Source: an uncultured Pseudoflavonifractor sp.
GTDB taxonomy: Bacteria; Bacillota_A; Clostridia; Oscillospirales; Oscillospiraceae
Assembly: GCA_947575475.1 (NCBI GenBank)
Contig: CANPNN010000069.1
Location: 1-6,967 of the forward strand
Direction of reading: 5' to 3'
DNA length: 6,967 bases
Below the pieces are notes generated by a model. The model was not told the origin of the DNA and made no database searches. It was given only the letters and a program-made list of their open reading frames with translations. The stretch's first letter is position 1. Each line of letters opens with the position of its first letter. The translations under genes and the position numbers were made by a program. This document shows positions 5,073 through 6,967 of this stretch, in pieces.

Positions 5073-6967
5073 ATGCCTGCAAAAGAACAAAAAAACGCCG
5101 CCGTGCTGGAGCGGTTTGTCCAGGGGGCCGAGACCCATCTCCACGACTTTTTGGGCTGCCACCCCGCGGAGGGGGGCCGGGTCTTCCGGGTGTGGGCCCC
5201 CCACGCCAAGGCCGTTCATATTATGGGCGACTTCAACGGTTGGGCTGAGGAGGCCTGCCCCATGAAGGACATCGGCGCCGGCGTGTGGGAGGGGTTTGTG
5301 CCCGGGCTGCAAACCTATGACACTTACAAATACGCCGTCCACACCGCCGACGGGCGGGTGCTGGCCAAGGCCGACCCCTTCGCCTTCCACGCCGAGACCC
5401 GGCCGGCCAACGGCTCCAAGGTCTACGACCTGGAGGGCTATGAGTGGGGGGACGGCAAGTGGCTGGAGTGGCGCAAGGCCCACCCGGTCTACTCCTCCCC
5501 CTGCAATATCTACGAGATGCATCTGGGCTCCTGGCGGAGGACCGGGGAGGACGAGTTCCTCTCCTACCGGGATATGGCGAAATATCTGGTCCCCTACATC
5601 AAGGAGATGGGCTTCACCCACGTGGAGCTGATGCCCGTCACCGAGCACCCTCTGGACATGTCCTGGGGCTACCAGTGTACCGGCTACTTCGCCGCTACCA
5701 GCCGCTTCGGCACCCCCCACGACTTTATGTATCTGGTGGATGAGCTTCACAAAGCGGGGATCGGGGTGATCCTGGACTGGGTGCCCTCCCACTTCCCCAA
5801 GGACGGCTTCGGCCTTTACCACTTTGACGGGCAGGCCTGTTACGAGTACGCCGACCCCCGGAAGGGGGAGCACAAGGAATGGGGGACCATGGTCTTTGAC
5901 TATGGCCGGGGGGAGGTCCGCTCCTTCCTGACCTCCTCGGCCCTGTTCTGGCTGGAGAAATACCACATCGACGGGCTGCGGGTGGACGCGGTGGCCTCCA
6001 TGCTCTATCTGGACTACAACCGCCAGGGGGGGGACTGGGTCCCCAACATCCACGGGGGCCACGAGAATCTGGAGGCGGTGAGCTTCCTGCAGAGCCTCAA
6101 CACCGCCGTGTTCTCCGCCCACTCCGACGTTCTCATGATCGCCGAGGAGTCCACCGCCTGGCCCCTGGTCACCGCCCCGGTGAGCGAGGGGGGGCTGGGC
6201 TTCAACCTGAAGTGGAACATGGGCTGGATGAACGACGTGTCCCACTACATCAAGCTGGATCCCTACTTCCGGCAGTTTAACCACAAGGATCTGACCTTCT
6301 CCTTTATGTACGCCTTCTCGGAAAACTTCGTGCTGCCCATGAGCCACGACGAGGTGGTGCATATGAAGGGGTCCCTGCTGAATAAGATCCCTGGGGAATA
6401 TAAGGACAAGTTCGCCGGGGTCCGGGCCTTCTACACCTACATGCTGGCCCACCCGGGCAAAAAGCTGATGATGATGGGCAGCGAGTTCGGCCAGTGGAAC
6501 GAGTGGCACTATGAGCACTCCCTGGACTGGCACCTGCTGGAGAACAAGGAAAACCAGGATATGAAGGCCTTCTTCCAGGCGGCCAACAGCCTCTATCTCC
6601 AGCACAGCGAGCTGTGGGAGGTGGACTTCAGCTGGGAGGGGTTCCAGTGGCTGGAGGCCGACGACGCAAACGCCAACACGGTGGCCTTCCTTCGGAAGGA
6701 TAAGAAGGGGGACTTCCTGGTCATCGTGTGCAACTTCTCCCCTGTCCACCGGGAGGGCTACCGGGTGGGGGTCCCTGTGGCGGGCAAATATGCCGTGGTC
6801 CTCAACTCTGACGACAAGGCGTTCGGCGGCACGGGCGCGGGGGACAAGACCCAGATCTCCACCGAGAACCTCCCCTGCCACGGGCAGGAGCAGTCCATGG
6901 TCATCGACCTTCCGCCCATGTCCGGGGTGATCTACCGGTGCGCCAGGCGGGCGGCGGCGAAGAAGAC
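5073..6967 (+). CDS. glgB: 1,4-alpha-glucan branching enzyme (3' end outside window)
   Basis: The glycogen branching enzyme cleaves an alpha-1,4 chain and rejoins it as an alpha-1,6 branch in the cytoplasm. 631 codons are visible with no stop. Start: ATG 5073 with GGGAGG eight bases upstream. Domains: a CBM48-type module at ~36-130 (RVFRVWAPHAKAVHIMGDFNGW), the GH13 barrel from ~145 (NIYEMHLGSW), and a C-terminal beta domain from ~535. Catalytic residues are present: nucleophile D305 (GLRVDAVASM), acid/base E358 (MIAEES) and D426 (MSHDEVVH). Their spacings of 53 and 68 equal those of E. coli GlgB (D405, E458, D526), and the offset of 100 shows that the extra N-terminal N1 module of E. coli is absent. 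The last residues (SGVIYRCARRAAAKK) already resemble the usual end of the family plus a basic, Ala-rich tail, so little is probably missing. Partner glg genes, if clustered, would lie to the right. Confidence 0.97.
   Translation, partial: MPAKEQKNAAVLERFVQGAETHLHDFLGCHPAEGGRVFRVWAPHAKAVHIMGDFNGWAEEACPMKDIGAGVWEGFVPGLQTYDTYKYAVHTADGRVLAKADPFAFHAETRPANGSKVYDLEGYEWGDGKWLEWRKAHPVYSSPCNIYEMHLGSWRRTGEDEFLSYRDMAKYLVPYIKEMGFTHVELMPVTEHPLDMSWGYQCTGYFAATSRFGTPHDFMYLVDELHKAGIGVILDWVPSHFPKDGFGLYHFDGQACYEYADPRKGEHKEWGTMVFDYGRGEVRSFLTSSALFWLEKYHIDGLRVDAVASMLYLDYNRQGGDWVPNIHGGHENLEAVSFLQSLNTAVFSAHSDVLMIAEESTAWPLVTAPVSEGGLGFNLKWNMGWMNDVSHYIKLDPYFRQFNHKDLTFSFMYAFSENFVLPMSHDEVVHMKGSLLNKIPGEYKDKFAGVRAFYTYMLAHPGKKLMMMGSEFGQWNEWHYEHSLDWHLLENKENQDMKAFFQAANSLYLQHSELWEVDFSWEGFQWLEADDANANTVAFLRKDKKGDFLVIVCNFSPVHREGYRVGVPVAGKYAVVLNSDDKAFGGTGAGDKTQISTENLPCHGQEQSMVIDLPPMSGVIYRCARRAAAKK

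Noticed and set aside
5055..6881. Long minus-strand open frame (608 codons) opposite glgB
   Set aside because: Shadow of the GC-rich glgB gene. The plus strand has all GH13 catalytic motifs and a proper start with ribosome site.
1..6967. tRNA or rRNA genes, CRISPR array, insertion sequence
   Set aside because: No cloverleaf, no rRNA core sequence, no regularly spaced repeats, and no transposase reading frame or terminal inverted repeats were seen.

Overview
The window comes from a GC-rich, Gram-positive-type bacterium, most likely a gut clostridium of the Oscillospiraceae (Flavonifractor/Lawsonibacter-like). This is inferred from strong AGGAGG-type ribosome sites, sigma-A-like promoters, U-tailed terminators, an N-terminal 'copper amine oxidase N-like' domain on a secreted protein, and a short-form GlgB. 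It cannot be confirmed without a search. Only the first ~75 bases are strongly AT-rich (16 G/C in the first 60).

Layout. (1) 1-128: AT-rich left edge and a strong terminator for the gene to its right. (2) 129-1034, minus: LysR-type regulator 1, with a clear promoter and an operator-like inverted repeat upstream (1067-1115). (3) 1183-1221: terminator of the next gene. (4) 1251-3809, minus: a large secreted flavoprotein with signal peptide, copper-amine-oxidase-N-like domain, two FMN-binding domains each with a covalent-flavinylation motif, and a fumarate-reductase-type FAD domain. (5) 3810-3946: promoter, leader hairpin and repeated heptamer for the flavoprotein, and the terminator of the upstream regulator, whose stop codon lies in the terminator loop. 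(6) 3947-4831, minus: LysR-type regulator 2, 41/50 identical to regulator 1 over the DNA-binding domain. (7) 4832-5072: divergent AT-rich control region with good promoters in both directions, a perfect 8-1-8 palindrome and two families of direct repeats. (8) 5073 to the right edge, plus: glycogen branching enzyme GlgB with all three catalytic residues, cut by the window end probably close to its natural terminus.

How they work together. The flavoprotein flanked by two near-paralogous LysR regulators looks like a self-contained, substrate-induced extracellular respiratory reductase unit. Electrons would pass through two covalently bound FMNs to an FAD site that reduces an organic acceptor outside the membrane. 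By eye the FAD domain lacks the two arginines that define fumarate reductases, so the acceptor is probably not fumarate and is unknown. GlgB belongs to glycogen metabolism and appears independent, sharing only the divergent control region. The reductase/twin-LysR unit is the most interesting part of the window.
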